In this document: piece after piece, positions 15,925 through 23,022 of the stretch
Layout: the number at the start of each line of letters is the position of its first letter
How positions within the stretch are numbered: position 1 is the first letter of the stretch
Origin: Actinoplanes regularis
GTDB taxonomy: Bacteria > Actinomycetota > Actinomycetes > Mycobacteriales > Micromonosporaceae
Direction of reading: 5' to 3'
NCBI RefSeq assembly: GCF_900188005.1
Contig: NZ_FZNR01000027.1
Span: forward strand, 52,168-116,167
DNA: 64,000 nucleotides
The notes under the pieces: model-generated
Database searches by the model: none
What the model saw: only the letters and a program-made list of their open reading frames with translations
What the model was told of the DNA's origin: nothing
Translations under genes and position numbers: made by a program

Positions 15925-16224
15925 CCCCGTCCTCTCACCGTGTGTAACCGTCTGCCGACTGGCGTGTTGCCGGAGGGCGCGGTGCCGAGACGTCCGAGAT
16001 CAACAGGCCTGCCGGTCCACCCTGCTGCGATGGATCGCGCCTGTCAAGGTCGAAGGTCACCCGGCGGCAGCCTGAGGAAAAGGCGATCTCTACGGTCAGT
16101 GACGGCCTAGGTTCAAGTCTCTGACCGGATACCGACACCAAATCCGCTCCATCGGTACGGAAAGCGCCGTTCGGTGGACCACCGGCGAGCGATTACCGGG
16201 TGGGCTCAACCTCTCTAGGGTTCT
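15925..16224. other. 300-bp intergenic region, no gene seen
   Basis: Short ORFs here show no protein-like composition. GGTTCAAGTCT near 16091 resembles a tRNA T-loop, but no flanking stem pairs. Confidence 0.4.
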
Positions 16225-16887
16225 TTGTCATCGGTTCTTTCATCGACGGCAAGGAGCACCGTCATCACCATCACACCCGAGTCCGCCGCGCACGGCTACC
16301 GCGTCGCCGTCATCGGGCAGGACCGCGCCGGACTGTCCCTCGCCCGGGCCGCGATCGCCGCCGGGCACACCGTCGCCGGGTTCGACACCGACCCCGAGCT
16401 GATAGTCAAGCTGCGCGCGGGACGGTCGGCGCTCGGCGACGAGCTCGTAGCCATGCACGAGACCGGGCGGTACCACGCCACCGCCGACCCACGGTGGCTC
16501 GCCGGGTGCACCGTCTACCTGGTGGTGGCCCCGGTCCCGCTGCGCCGGGGCCGGCCGGACCTGGGGCCGGTGCTGGCCGCCGCGGACACCGTCGCGGGGC
16601 ATCTGCAGGACCGGGATCTGGTCGTACTGGAATCGTGGGTCGCGCCCGGCACCACCCGCGGCGTCTTCCAGGACGCGCTCGCCGCGCGCACCAGCGCGCG
16701 TTACCACCTGGCCTTCTCCCCGCAGCGGGACGGCCGCGCGAAGCTCGTCGGCGGCGTCGACCGCAGATCGACGCTGGCCGCCACGGCGTTCTACCGCACC
16801 GTCCACGATGTCGTCGTGGCCTGTGCGGACGCCGAGGAGGCGGAGGCCGCGAACCTGGCCGCGGCGGCGGACCGGAGATCCGCCTGA
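16225..16887 (+). CDS. stand-alone N-terminal domain of nucleotide-sugar dehydrogenase
   Basis: This 220-residue protein aligns with only the NAD-binding half of UDP-glucose/UDP-ManNAc dehydrogenases: VAVIGQDRAGLSLA, AGHTVAGFDTDPE, VVLESWVAPGTTRGV and YHLAFSPQR. The dimerisation helix and the UDP-binding domain with the catalytic cysteine are absent. Full enzymes are about 420-450 residues. The glycine loop is also altered (GQDRAG instead of GxGxxG). The AAGGAG at 16251 has no ATG, GTG or TTG in frame after it, so the TTG at 16225 is used here. It may be a gene fragment or a repurposed domain; dehydrogenase activity is unlikely. Confidence 0.6.
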   Translation: MSSVLSSTARSTVITITPESAAHGYRVAVIGQDRAGLSLARAAIAAGHTVAGFDTDPELIVKLRAGRSALGDELVAMHETGRYHATADPRWLAGCTVYLVVAPVPLRRGRPDLGPVLAAADTVAGHLQDRDLVVLESWVAPGTTRGVFQDALAARTSARYHLAFSPQRDGRAKLVGGVDRRSTLAATAFYRTVHDVVVACADAEEAEAANLAAAADRRSA

Positions 16888-16996
16888 GTCCCCTCAGGAG
16901 GGTATAAATCGTCACTCGTGAGAGGGCAATCAGGAACAATCGCCGTCGGCCGGGTATCAGTCTGGTGTGGTGCCAACACACGAGGGGAGCCAGCCG

Positions 16997-17815
16997 ATGA
17001 CCGCATGGGACCTCACCGCGGGCCTCAAGAACCTGCGCGCGCAAGTGAATGCCCGCTGGCCGGACCGGGACCGGTCCAGCGACGGCACGATCGGCGACAC
17101 CGCCCATCAGGGTTCCACCAGCGGCCACAACCCGGACGACACCTCCAGGGCCCGTCCGGAGTGGAACGGCGATCCGGACGGGCTGCCCGAGGTGCGCGCC
17201 TGGGACATGGACAGTGACCTCGGCGAGCCGGGCACGTCCGCGCAGATGCTGGTCGATCACATCCGCGGGCTGCCCGGCGCCGGGCGCGTCCTGCGCTACA
17301 TGATCTACAACCGCAAGATCTATCGGGCGTCCGGCGACTGGGCGCCCGTCACCTATGTGGGGCCGTCGCCGCACACCGAGCACATCCACTTCTCCGGCGC
17401 CTGGTCGCAGGCCGCCGACAACGACACCGGCTTCGACTTTCGATTGGATGAGGTGGGAAACATGCCGTTGAACAGCGACGACAGGACGTACATCCGGGAA
17501 GCGGTGCGCTCGGCCATGATCGAGGTGCTCGCCGACGGATACCGCGCCGCGGCCGGCAAGGCGGGCGGCACCAGCCCGGACGACCGGGTCGCCCGCAATG
17601 TGCGCGACTACCTGCGCGCCATCGTCGGCGGGCCGACCGAGGACGACATCGCCGCGGCGACGACGACGCTGCTGGCGGCGATCACCGGGGTCAACAGTGC
17701 CGATCCGACCGCCCGGGCGCTGAGCGAGCTCGACCCGGCGAAGATCGCCGCGGCCATTCCCGACTCGGTCGCCGACCAGGTCGCCGATCAGCTCGCCGCC
17801 CGCCGCGCGGCCTGA
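16997..17815 (+). CDS. M15-like peptidase / endolysin-type protein
   Basis: A 272-residue protein. Residues 1-155 carry zinc-peptidase-like motifs seen in actinophage lysins and VanY/M15 enzymes: SGHNPDD, AWDMDSDL and HTEHIHFSG, giving likely His, Asp and His ligands. No signal peptide is seen. The C-terminal part (about 160-272) is an acidic helical region without a recognised family. GGGGAG lies eight bases before the ATG at 16997. No other phage genes are nearby, so it may be a captured lysin or a cell-wall enzyme with non-classical export. Confidence 0.65.
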   Translation: MTAWDLTAGLKNLRAQVNARWPDRDRSSDGTIGDTAHQGSTSGHNPDDTSRARPEWNGDPDGLPEVRAWDMDSDLGEPGTSAQMLVDHIRGLPGAGRVLRYMIYNRKIYRASGDWAPVTYVGPSPHTEHIHFSGAWSQAADNDTGFDFRLDEVGNMPLNSDDRTYIREAVRSAMIEVLADGYRAAAGKAGGTSPDDRVARNVRDYLRAIVGGPTEDDIAAATTTLLAAITGVNSADPTARALSELDPAKIAAAIPDSVADQVADQLAARRAA

Positions 17816-17825
17816 CCACTGGACT

Positions 17826-17876
17826 TGGCCGAGAGGCCTGGGCACGGGACGCGTAGGTCGTACCGCGAAAGGGTTT
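17826..17876 (+). repeat. interspersed repeat copy A with GNRA-loop hairpin
   Basis: About 50 bases closely match the two inverted copies at 32331-32381 and 32637-32687. The 5' part forms GGCC-GAGA-GGCC (17827-17838). It begins 11 bases after the stop of the peptidase gene. Confidence 0.7.
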
Positions 17877-17886
17877 TGGGGTGATC

Positions 17887-17924
17887 GGTGCCGGGCCCGG
17901 CGGCGGACCGCCGGGCCCGGCACC
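17887..17924. terminator. bidirectional terminator, 17-bp perfect stem
   Basis: The arms 17887-17903 and 17908-17924 pair without a mismatch around a CGGA loop. The hairpin sits between the convergent peptidase and GH43 genes and can stop transcription from both sides. Confidence 0.85.
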
Positions 17925-17929
17925 GGTCC

Positions 17930-19300
17930 TCAGTAGCCGACGCGGAAGGTGGCATCCTGTTTGTCGGTGGTGGCGGAACTGCTGCTGATCACGTCGATGC
18001 GCAGGACGTAGTTGCTGTGGCGCAGGTAGCGGGTCGGGTTGTTGTAGGAGCGGAACGACGTCCAGCCGGAGTCGGCGAGGCCGGCGGTCTTGTAGAAGGT
18101 CGCGTCCGCCGCGAACGTGCTGGTCCCGTCGTTGGCGTTGAGGACCAGCGCGTAGTTGGAGTGCCGCAGGTAGCGGTCCGGGTAGTTGACCGAGCGGAAG
18201 GAGACCCCGGACGAGTCGGCCAGGCCGGGGACCAGGGTCCACATCTGATCCTGGTACGGGTCGAACGGGTAGGTGTCGATCCGCCCGACGTTGTTGGCGT
18301 GCCGGATGTAGCGGTCCGGATAGTTGTAGGACTTGACCCGGTTCCAGGCCGGGGTTCCCCACTTGGCGGTCAGGTTGGCCTGCTCGGTCGCGGTGATCGG
18401 AACGATGCCGAGGTGCTTGGAGTTCAGCGGCTGGGTGTACGACCGGTCGTTGAGCAGCGTCCAGGAGCCGCCGGCGAGGCTGGTGGTCTGCCAGCAGAAG
18501 AACCGGCCGTTGGGGCTCCAGGTGTCGCCCCACATGTACCAGACCTCGGACGTGTTCGACTTGCTGATCTGGGGCGCCTCGACACCGCGACCGGGAGTGA
18601 TCGCGCCGGTGTAGATCGAGAAGCTGCCGGCGGTCAGCGACGACGACCTGGTGCCCAGCAGCGTGCTGTTGGTGTTGTTCTTGTAGTACATGTAGTTCAC
18701 GCCGCCGGCCGTGACGAAGCTGCCGTCGATCGCGTCGTAGCCGGGGTCGTAGAAGACGGCCGGCGAGCCGGCGGTCACGAAGTCGCTGGTGTAGTTGACC
18801 ATCAGGACGTTGTGGCCGGTGCTGTTGACCGCGGAGTAGACGACCGCGTACTGGCCGCGCGACGCGTCCCAGTACGCCTCCGGCGCCCACGCGTGCGTCG
18901 CCAGCGAGTGCACCTTGAGCAGGCGGTACCCGGTGAACGTCCGCAGGTCGGTGGAGTCCCAGACGTGCAGGTACTGGCTCTGGTAGGACCAGTCGGTCCC
19001 GTTCAGGTCGGTGGCCAGCACCACGAACGTGCCGTCCTGCTTGCGCAGGATGAACGGGTCACGCAGGCCCTTGCTACCCAGGGTCGGCGTGGCCACCGCG
19101 TTGTTCTGGTTGAGCGGCGTCCAGTTCAGGCCGTCCGTGCTGACGGCCAGGTGCAGGCCGTAGTTGGCGGCGGTCATCGACGGGGACTCGGTGAAGTACG
19201 CCATCGCGTACCCGGAGTAGGTCGCGGCCCGCGCCGCCTCGGGAAGCAGGAGGGCCGCGCCGGGCAGCAGCCCCGCGGCCAGTACCGAGCGTCGTCTCAT
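17930..19300 (-). CDS. secreted GH43 enzyme with C-terminal AbfB (CBM42) domain
   Basis: A 456-residue secreted arabinan-active enzyme. The Tat-like signal is MRRRSVLAAGLL to about ARAA. The five-bladed propeller carries the GH43 catalytic set: base D81 in LRDPFIL, D192 in AIDGSF and acid E241 in VEAPQIS. Residues about 320-456 form a beta-trefoil arabinose-binding AbfB domain with repeated PDRYIRH / PDRYLRH / PTRYLRH. Its start overlaps the upstream GH43 stop by four bases (ATGA), so both are made together. Probable arabinofuranosidase or exo-arabinanase. Confidence 0.88.
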   Translation of the reverse strand: MRRRSVLAAGLLPGAALLLPEAARAATYSGYAMAYFTESPSMTAANYGLHLAVSTDGLNWTPLNQNNAVATPTLGSKGLRDPFILRKQDGTFVVLATDLNGTDWSYQSQYLHVWDSTDLRTFTGYRLLKVHSLATHAWAPEAYWDASRGQYAVVYSAVNSTGHNVLMVNYTSDFVTAGSPAVFYDPGYDAIDGSFVTAGGVNYMYYKNNTNSTLLGTRSSSLTAGSFSIYTGAITPGRGVEAPQISKSNTSEVWYMWGDTWSPNGRFFCWQTTSLAGGSWTLLNDRSYTQPLNSKHLGIVPITATEQANLTAKWGTPAWNRVKSYNYPDRYIRHANNVGRIDTYPFDPYQDQMWTLVPGLADSSGVSFRSVNYPDRYLRHSNYALVLNANDGTSTFAADATFYKTAGLADSGWTSFRSYNNPTRYLRHSNYVLRIDVISSSSATTDKQDATFRVGY

Positions 19301-20160
19301 TTCGCGATCGCCGTCCCGTGCCGGCAGCCCGAGCAAGTGATCTTGCTGAGGCTGCTCCAGCTGTTGAGGTCGGTGCTGGTGGCGGTGTAGATGCCGTCGC
19401 CGGCGCTGTAGTGGTCGACGTACATCCGCCAGGAGCCGTCGTCGAGCTTGACCAGCGACGGCCCCTCGTAGCCGGAGGCGAACAGGGTGCCCTTGTTGAC
19501 CCAGCCCTCGGTGAGGTTCGCGGTGGTCGTCCAGTGCTCGATGTACTTGGTCGTCTCGTTCTTGGTGAAGGCGTGCCAGGTGCTGCCGGACTTCACCACG
19601 AACGTGTCGATGTGGTTCGTGCCCAGGCCCCACATCTGCGCCGGGCCGCTCCAGCTGGTGAGGGCGGTGTTCTGGGCGGTGTAGACGTACGGGCGGAAGC
19701 AGAACGAGCAGCTCGTCGACGCGATGCTGGTGATCAGCTTGACGCTGCTGCCCTCGACGTAGAACTCCGGCGCCCAGGTGTAGTTCGCCCCGCTGATCCC
19801 GGCCGGGATGCTGGCGATGTTGGTCCACGTGGTCAGGTTGGTGCTGGACGCGACGTTGAAGTACGTGCTGTTCGTGGTCCAGGACTGCACGGTGTAGGCG
19901 GCGTAGTAGACGCCGTTGCGCTTGAGGATGCTGGGGTCGCGCAGCACCCCGGTGGGGCCGTGGAAGTTGGTGTCGACCAGGGTGCTGTAGCTGGTGCCGC
20001 CGTTGGTCGACTGGTAGATCCAGAGTTCCTCGTCGGCGGCGGCGTCACCTTTGAAGGTGGCGTAGATCAGGGTGGTCGCGGCGGCCGCGGGCTGGGGTAG
20101 GGCCAGCGCGCCGATGACCAGGGTCAGGACACCGGCGACCAGCGCCGTCAGGCGTCTCAT
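19297..20160 (-). CDS. secreted GH43-like glycosidase (arabinanase-type)
   Basis: A 287-residue secreted single-domain propeller. The signal peptide is about residues 1-28 (LTLVIGALALPQPAAAA). The catalytic residues by GH43 pattern are D75 in LRDPSIL, D185 in NHIDTF and E232 in YEGPSLV. A CSFC pair near 151-154 may form a disulfide. AAGGAG precedes the ATG at 20160. It is the first gene of a two-gene operon with the AbfB-bearing GH43. A perfect LacI-type operator is just upstream, suggesting induction by arabinose oligomers. Confidence 0.85.
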   Translation of the reverse strand: MRRLTALVAGVLTLVIGALALPQPAAAATTLIYATFKGDAAADEELWIYQSTNGGTSYSTLVDTNFHGPTGVLRDPSILKRNGVYYAAYTVQSWTTNSTYFNVASSTNLTTWTNIASIPAGISGANYTWAPEFYVEGSSVKLITSIASTSCSFCFRPYVYTAQNTALTSWSGPAQMWGLGTNHIDTFVVKSGSTWHAFTKNETTKYIEHWTTTANLTEGWVNKGTLFASGYEGPSLVKLDDGSWRMYVDHYSAGDGIYTATSTDLNSWSSLSKITCSGCRHGTAIAK

Positions 20161-20177
20161 ACCGTGCTCCTTCAGGC

Positions 20178-20191
20178 TGTTAGCGCTAACA
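20178..20191. promoter_or_regulatory. LacI-family operator TGTTAGCGCTAACA
   Basis: A perfect 14-base palindrome with central CG, 18 bases before the GH43 operon start. The form is typical of LacI-family repressors of polysaccharide genes in actinomycetes. Confidence 0.75.
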
Positions 20192-20526
20192 ATTCAGCGC
20201 ATGGGGGATGTGCCGTACGCAGGGCAGGGGGATATTCATCGAGGAAGGCCGAGAGAGCGGCCCGCCACGGTTCGAAGTTTCTGAATGATTGCGCTCAGCT
20301 TACGGAGCTGTCAAGGATGCGAAACCGGGGCAAGACGACTCCGGCGACCGCCCGCACCCTGGCGACTAGGGTGACTCGGGCGATCGCCGGAGCTGTCGAC
20401 CTCGACCGGTCCCAGGGCAGCCGCAGGGCTGCGCGCGGAACTGGGAAGCGCGACGCTGGATCAAGCTTGACGTGCAGGAATGCGCTTTCCTACATAACGT
20501 ACGGCAACGATCTCGAAACGTCAATG
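20192..20526. other. intergenic region with a 9-bp inverted repeat
   Basis: There is no gene here. AAGCTTGAC (20463-20471) and GTCAAGCTT (20526-20534, reaching into the DUF2809-like gene's last codons) are inverted copies 54 bases apart. They may form a weak terminator; nothing else was seen. Confidence 0.4.
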
Positions 20527-20973
20527 TCAAGCTTCGATCCGGCGGCGCCGGGCAACGGCCGCGTGCAGGACCGCCAGCGGAAGCACGCCCACCACGTACC
20601 ACGCCAGATCGAGGGCGTCGAACCGGACGCCCAGCACGAGCCGGGCGATCAGACTGTGCGCGGACAGTTCCGCCGGCACCCCCGTCAACTGCAGCAGCTC
20701 GACAAGCCAGCAGAAGGCGATCGCCGCCGCACCCGCGAACCAGGGCCTGGCGGCGGGAGCCAGGAGGAACACGCCCGCGTAGATCATCGACGCGTAAAGC
20801 GCGGTCCCCGAGTGCTGCGCCAGCGCGCCGGAGCTGTCGAGCACGCCGCTGCTGGCGCCGAGCACCCGGATCCCCAGCGCCACGGCGAGAAACCCGCCCG
20901 CGGCGGCGAGCGCCGCCAGCCGTGTCCGTAGTGCGAGATCCGCCACGGCGGCGACGATAACGCCTTGGATCAA
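20527..20973 (-). CDS. DUF2809-like small membrane protein
   Basis: A roughly 148-residue protein with four hydrophobic helices. The segment FCWLVELLQLTGVPAEL followed by LVLGVRFDALDLAWYVVGVL matches the DUF2809 (VanZ-related) pattern. Function is unknown. The start is uncertain between TTG at 20973 and GTG at 20946, and neither has a strong ribosome site. It is divergent from the next membrane protein gene. Confidence 0.65.
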   Translation of the reverse strand: MIQGVIVAAVADLALRTRLAALAAAGGFLAVALGIRVLGASSGVLDSSGALAQHSGTALYASMIYAGVFLLAPAARPWFAGAAAIAFCWLVELLQLTGVPAELSAHSLIARLVLGVRFDALDLAWYVVGVLPLAVLHAAVARRRRIEA

Positions 20974-21084
20974 GGCCGCCGGTGCACGGCACGATCATCG
21001 ATGCCGCGCCCGCCGCGGGAGTGCCAAGATGCGCTGGTCACACGGGAGCGGGCCGCTTTGCCGGCTGGCCTTATGCTTCCGGCC

Positions 21085-21771
21085 ATGGTCAACGAATCCC
21101 GGCGGCTGTCGACCGGATCAAGCGTCGGCGCCCGGATCCTCGGCGTCGTCTTCTGCCTCGTCTTCGCGGGCTTCGGCGTGGCGTTCGCCGCGGTGGTGCT
21201 GTTCATGGAGACGGTCGGCGACCCGTTCGGCGGAAGCTCGGTCTGCATGACGAGCGGCGATCTCGGCGACCTCCCGCCCGATCTCGTGCCTTCCGACCTC
21301 ACCGAGTGCGGCGGCTGGCTGCCGGACGGGATCGGAGCCGTCGGGATCATCGGGCTGCTGGTGGGCGGCCTCTTCGCGCTGATCGGCCTCCTCGGGGTGG
21401 TGGCGGCGCTGCGCGGCACCGCGGCCTGGCTGGACGGGGCGAAACTGCGGGTCCGGAGCACCTTCCGGACCCGGACCGTCGACCTGTCGACCGCGGACGT
21501 CACCGCCGGCATCGTCACGCACACCCACACCAGCGACGAGGGCCGGACCCGGTCACGACGCGTTCCGACCCTGGTGGCCCGGGACCCGGCGTCGGGGCGC
21601 AAGGTGACCCTCTCGCTGCAGGGTACGAGCCTGGACCGGATACCGCCGGTCGAGCTGCGGGCCCTCGCGGACGCGATCACCGTCGGCCGGCCGGAATCGG
21701 ACGTGGACGCGTACCGGGTGGCCCAGCAGTTGCGGGAGATGGCGGACAATCCGCTGGAGTTGAACGGCTGA
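21085..21771 (+). CDS. membrane protein, unknown function
   Basis: A 228-residue protein. Two transmembrane helices (ILGVVFCLVFAGFGVAFAAVVLF and IGAVGIIGLLVGGLFALIGLLG, each within the first 110 residues) flank an extracellular loop with two cysteines (SVCMTSG, TECGGW). The C-terminal half is a soluble beta-rich domain. No family is recognised. ATG 21085 is used; an in-frame ATG at 21073 is possible. Its stop is two bases from the convergent PilZ gene stop. Confidence 0.6.
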   Translation: MVNESRRLSTGSSVGARILGVVFCLVFAGFGVAFAAVVLFMETVGDPFGGSSVCMTSGDLGDLPPDLVPSDLTECGGWLPDGIGAVGIIGLLVGGLFALIGLLGVVAALRGTAAWLDGAKLRVRSTFRTRTVDLSTADVTAGIVTHTHTSDEGRTRSRRVPTLVARDPASGRKVTLSLQGTSLDRIPPVELRALADAITVGRPESDVDAYRVAQQLREMADNPLELNG

Positions 21772-21773
21772 AC

Positions 21774-22367
21774 TCAACCGCGGCCGGCGACGAACTCCGC
21801 CAGCGCCTTGGCGCTGCCCGGCTCGATCCACTCGAAGCTGCCGCGGAGCTGGTCGGAGCGCTGGTCGACGGTGGTGACGGCGGCGGTCAGCTCCCCCCAG
21901 GGCATGCTGACGTGCAGCAGCGTACGCACGATCGCGCCGGGCAGGTGCGGGCTGTCGCCGGCGGTCGTGGCGCGCAGCAGCAGTCCGCTGGTGGAGACGT
22001 CCTGCACGTGCCCGGAGATGGCGACCAGGCGCTGGCGGTCACCGAGATCGACCTGCGCGGTGCCGGTCGCGGGGTAGCTGCCGGGCCGCCGCGGCGAGTC
22101 ACGCCGCTGGACGACCCCGGTCGGGGTGTCCCCGAGAACCGTGATCAGGCCGTCGCGCAGCTCCGCCTCGACCCAGGTGACGCCGGCGCTGCTGGCCAGT
22201 TCGAGGATGCCGTAGCGGCGCAGGCCGTGTTCGTCGAGGCTGAGCACCGGCATCGGCGGCAGATCGGCGATGAACGGCGCTCTCACCTCGGCGAGGCAGA
22301 CCAGCGGGATCGCCTCGATTCCCGGGCAGCGCAGGGTGAGCGTGCTGCCGGCGGCCACCGTGATCAT
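21774..22367 (-). CDS. PilZ-domain protein (cyclic-di-GMP effector)
   Basis: A 197-residue protein. The C-terminal half is PilZ-like: QRRDSPRRPGSY in place of RxxxR, then GHVQDVSTSGLLLRA matching D/N-x-S-x-x-G. The N-terminal half resembles the YcgR-N beta-barrel. A c-di-GMP-responsive role fits the presence of a GGDEF-EAL protein elsewhere in the window. GAGGGGG precedes the ATG at 22367. Confidence 0.75.
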   Translation of the reverse strand: MITVAAGSTLTLRCPGIEAIPLVCLAEVRAPFIADLPPMPVLSLDEHGLRRYGILELASSAGVTWVEAELRDGLITVLGDTPTGVVQRRDSPRRPGSYPATGTAQVDLGDRQRLVAISGHVQDVSTSGLLLRATTAGDSPHLPGAIVRTLLHVSMPWGELTAAVTTVDQRSDQLRGSFEWIEPGSAKALAEFVAGRG

Positions 22368-22423
22368 AGTTTCCCCCTCGGCCCCCGGCCGCTGCTCACC
22401 TCGCCCTGCCCCGCCGCGGCACA

Positions 22424-22450
22424 CGGTGACACCTCGGCGAGGTGCCACCG
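22424..22450 (-). terminator. hairpin after the cold-shock gene
   Basis: CGGTG/CACCG and CACCT/AGGTG form a two-part stem with one mismatch between them and a five-base loop, 14 bases beyond the csp stop. Confidence 0.55.
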
Positions 22451-22463
22451 GGCGGCGCGGACG

Positions 22464-22667
22464 TCAGAGCGGACGGATGTTCTCCGCCTGCGGGCCCTTC
22501 TGCCCCTGGGTCACGTCGTACTCCACCCGCTGGTTCTCCTCGAGAGTGCGGTAACCCGACGAGGCGATGGCGGAGAAATGCGCGAACACGTCAGCGCCAC
22601 CGTCGTCCTGGGTGATGAAGCCGAAACCCTTGTCACCGTTGAACCATTTGACGGTACCGGTAGCCAT
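22464..22667 (-). CDS. cold-shock protein (CspA family)
   Basis: A 67-residue single-stranded nucleic-acid-binding protein that melts RNA structure. RNP1 is KGFGFIT and RNP2 is VFAHF, and the start MATGTVKWFN is canonical. The length matches the family. GGGAGAAAAG precedes the ATG. The long upstream region holds a strong hairpin that may belong to its 5' leader. Confidence 0.95.
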   Translation of the reverse strand: MATGTVKWFNGDKGFGFITQDDGGADVFAHFSAIASSGYRTLEENQRVEYDVTQGQKGPQAENIRPL

Positions 22668-22744
22668 ACTTTTCTCCCTGAAAACCGTGAGACGCCGCAC
22701 CGCGCGGAGCCTCGGATAGTCGCAGAGTTGATGGACGCAAAAAC

Positions 22745-22774
22745 GCCTGACGGGCTCGAATACCCATCAGGCGT
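22745..22774 (-). promoter_or_regulatory. hairpin in the csp upstream region
   Basis: The arms 22745-22755 and 22764-22774 pair at 10 of 11 positions around an eight-base loop, 78 bases upstream of the csp start. It may be part of a cold-responsive 5' leader or an upstream terminator. Confidence 0.4.
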
Positions 22775-22911
22775 CGACAACGAGTCGAGGTCTACGAAAA
22801 TCAAACCTGCAACGAGGCTCAACGTAGCACAGCCGGAGCGCTGGTCAGGGCAGATGCGCAAGAGTCGGTAGCGGCAGGAAATTCCACGAAACGACCGGCG
22901 GGTAAAGCCTC

Positions 22912-22947
22912 GATCTTCGCGATCGAAGATCATCGCGCGGATCTTCG
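22912..22947. promoter_or_regulatory. three GATCTTCG half-sites
   Basis: GATCTTCG at 22912, its complement CGAAGATC at 22924-22931, and another GATCTTCG at 22940. The first two form a palindrome with a four-base centre. Candidate operator in the 355-bp region between csp and the ligase operon. Confidence 0.35.
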
Positions 22948-22974
22948 AAACGGTCGCTCCACGGCGCCTTTACC

Positions 22975-23010
22975 GTGACGCCCAGCCGAAACCTGCCGGC
23001 TGGGCGTCAC
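22975..23010 (-). terminator. terminator of the acyl-CoA ligase operon
   Basis: A perfect 14-bp stem (22975-22988 with 22997-23010) and an eight-base loop, 13 bases beyond the ligase stop. No T-run follows, as is common in high-GC actinobacteria. Confidence 0.8.
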
Positions 23011-23022
23011 GGTCACCAGGCG

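Noticed and set aside
16085..16110. tRNA-like T-loop GGTTCAAGTCT
   Set aside because: The flanking stem does not pair and no acceptor or anticodon arm is found.
15935..16141. 68-codon minus-strand ORF
   Set aside because: No ribosome site, no protein-like composition and no recognisable family.
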